The notes under the pieces: generated by a model | Databases searched by the model: none | What the model was told of the DNA's origin: nothing | The model's input: the letters and a program-made list of their open reading frames with translations, nothing else | Translations under genes and position numbers: made by a program | From: Glomus cerebriforme | Taxonomy: Eukaryota > Glomeromycota > Glomeromycetes > Glomerales > Glomeraceae | DNA: 18,739 bases | Assembly: GCA_003550305.1 (NCBI GenBank) | Contig: QKYT01000336.1 | Coordinates: 14,678-33,416, forward strand | Direction: 5' to 3' | Part shown: one piece after another, positions 17,616 through 18,739 of the stretch | How the letters are laid out: each line of letters starts with the position of its first letter | Numbering within the stretch: the first letter of the stretch is position 1

Positions 17616-18739
17616 TTAAAAATAGAAATTAAGAGAAGGATCTCTTTTGTAACTTGTAAATATAGACGAGGAAACCCAACAATGATGACGCAAATAAGGC
17701 TCAACAAATGCAGGCAAAGTAAATAAAATTATCATAAACATGATACCCCATTCAAAAATATTTTTTAATTTACTTTTCTTGGAAATTTCCGCTGATCCAA
17801 AAATACCTTCCCAAATAACAAAGATAATTCCATGTAAAATAAAAAAAAATAAATTATCACCTGAATATTTATTTAAAATAACGAATATGATATATTCATG
17901 TAACATAGCACTGAATGTAAATGCTGCTAAAACTCCAACTACATTACTAAAAGTTTTCGATTTGTTAAATTTGTTAATGAAAATGTTTCGAGCTGGCAAA
18001 TATGCTAATTCTTTAAAACTTTCATTCAAGAGTAATTGCCATCTGAATGACCAAAGTTCCCGTGGAGATGTTGAGAGATAAGGATACATAAACATGTGAT
18101 TTGTGTCATACATCATGGATATGCACCATTCCTTAATATTTTTCATATGTTGTTTTTTGAAAAATNAAAAATCTTTATCATTGTCTAAAATAATAAGAAA
18201 ACTTAATAATAACCCATTCATAACAAGAAATAAATCATAGCCTAAAGATAACATGTTAATGACGAANAACGTACTGACAGAGTAATAAAANAATAANAAT
18301 GGAGTTAAAGCTGGAATTCCTTTTGTAATCCAATTAAGAATTCGAACTGGATAAATCCCTTCAGGTATCTCAGGGATATTATTTGTCATCCACCTATATA
18401 ATAATTCAAATAAAACCCATTTGAGAAATAATAAAATAAAGCGCTGGATTATATTCAGGTATATTATATCTTTGGTTATCATTTCTTGCTTTCTATTTTG
18501 TTTTTTTGGTAATTTTCTCCAAAAAAAATTGTCAAATAAAATGGACCTATTTGTTTTTCTTTCTCAGCGTGTAAACATTTTTTTTAACCAAATCATCATT
18601 TTAAAACTCCAACCAAATGCCAGTAATGTTAATGGAAGTATTTCAGTCTCATCATATTTTCCTCGATATAATATTGGAAGTATGAGTAAACATATAATTA
18701 TAACGGTTAAGTTAATATATCTTAAAGTGGTTTTTGGAG
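17616..18739 (-). CDS. Wax-synthase-like membrane-bound O-acyltransferase, 5' end outside the window, with one in-frame TGA
   Basis: The 288-residue open part runs from ATG 18482 to the stop at 17616-17618. It has the wax-synthase/MBOAT pattern: SPRELWSFRWQLLLNESFKE (about residues 139-158) followed by FTFSAMLHEYI with the probable catalytic His at 195, in a protein of several hydrophobic segments. Family members transfer a fatty acyl chain from acyl-CoA to an alcohol, making wax or sterol esters at the endoplasmic reticulum. The frame stays coding upstream of 18482 (PKKQNRKQE; then, beyond the stop, ILPLTLLAFGWSFKMMIW and a hydrophobic segment), interrupted only by TGA at 18566-18564. The gene therefore probably begins beyond 18739. 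The TGA may be a nonsense mutation (CGA to TGA), a sequencing error, or lie in a small intron. Four unresolved bases (18166, 18267, 18291, 18297) leave four residues unknown. The substrate cannot be predicted. Confidence 0.75.

Noticed and set aside
17740..18081. 113-codon plus-strand ORF
   Set aside because: Antisense shadow of the wax-synthase-like gene, which has clear family motifs on the minus strand.

Overview
The window looks like nuclear DNA of a filamentous fungus, most likely an arbuscular mycorrhizal fungus (Glomeromycotina, Rhizophagus-like). This is inferred from the very AT-rich composition, long gene-poor spacers, decayed transposons with spliceosomal introns, a pair of intronless F-box/leucine-rich paralogues, and a wax-synthase (MBOAT-like) gene. 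No database search was possible. No bacterial, phage, CRISPR or rRNA/tRNA signature was seen.

Layout. 1-1085: satellite array of about 50-bp hairpin-forming units whose orientation flips near 266 and again near 1070. 1449-1746: small direct-repeat cluster. 2399-2535: two GC-rich repeat modules. About 2670-5306 (+): a dead MULE-type (Mutator-like) transposase gene. It keeps a CxxC..CxxC N-terminus, the DDE core (first Asp now Asn), a SWIM-like finger and two recognisable 3' introns, but has many stops and frameshifts. 5593-7769: a 2.1-kb LINE-like insertion on the minus strand, bounded by a perfect 15-bp target-site duplication and ending in an A-rich tail. It carries one decayed open frame and no visible reverse transcriptase. 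8327-8384: degenerate telomere-like repeat.

The second half holds the apparently living genes, all on the minus strand: F-box paralogue 1 (9252-10949), F-box paralogue 2 (14024-15676, start revised from 15751) and the 3' part of a wax-synthase-like membrane acyltransferase gene (17616 to beyond the window end), which has one in-frame TGA. The spacers between them contain several small coding relics that I could not name.

The genes do not form an operon or a pathway. The F-box proteins would act as substrate receptors of SCF ubiquitin ligases, and the MBOAT-like enzyme in lipid esterification at the endoplasmic reticulum. The common thread of the left half is transposon accumulation and decay: nearly every in-frame stop in both elements is one C:G-to-T:A transition away from a sense codon. 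I found no convincing previously undescribed system. The strongest unusual objects are the orientation-flipping hairpin satellite and the ORF1-only ('half-LINE'-like) retroposon.
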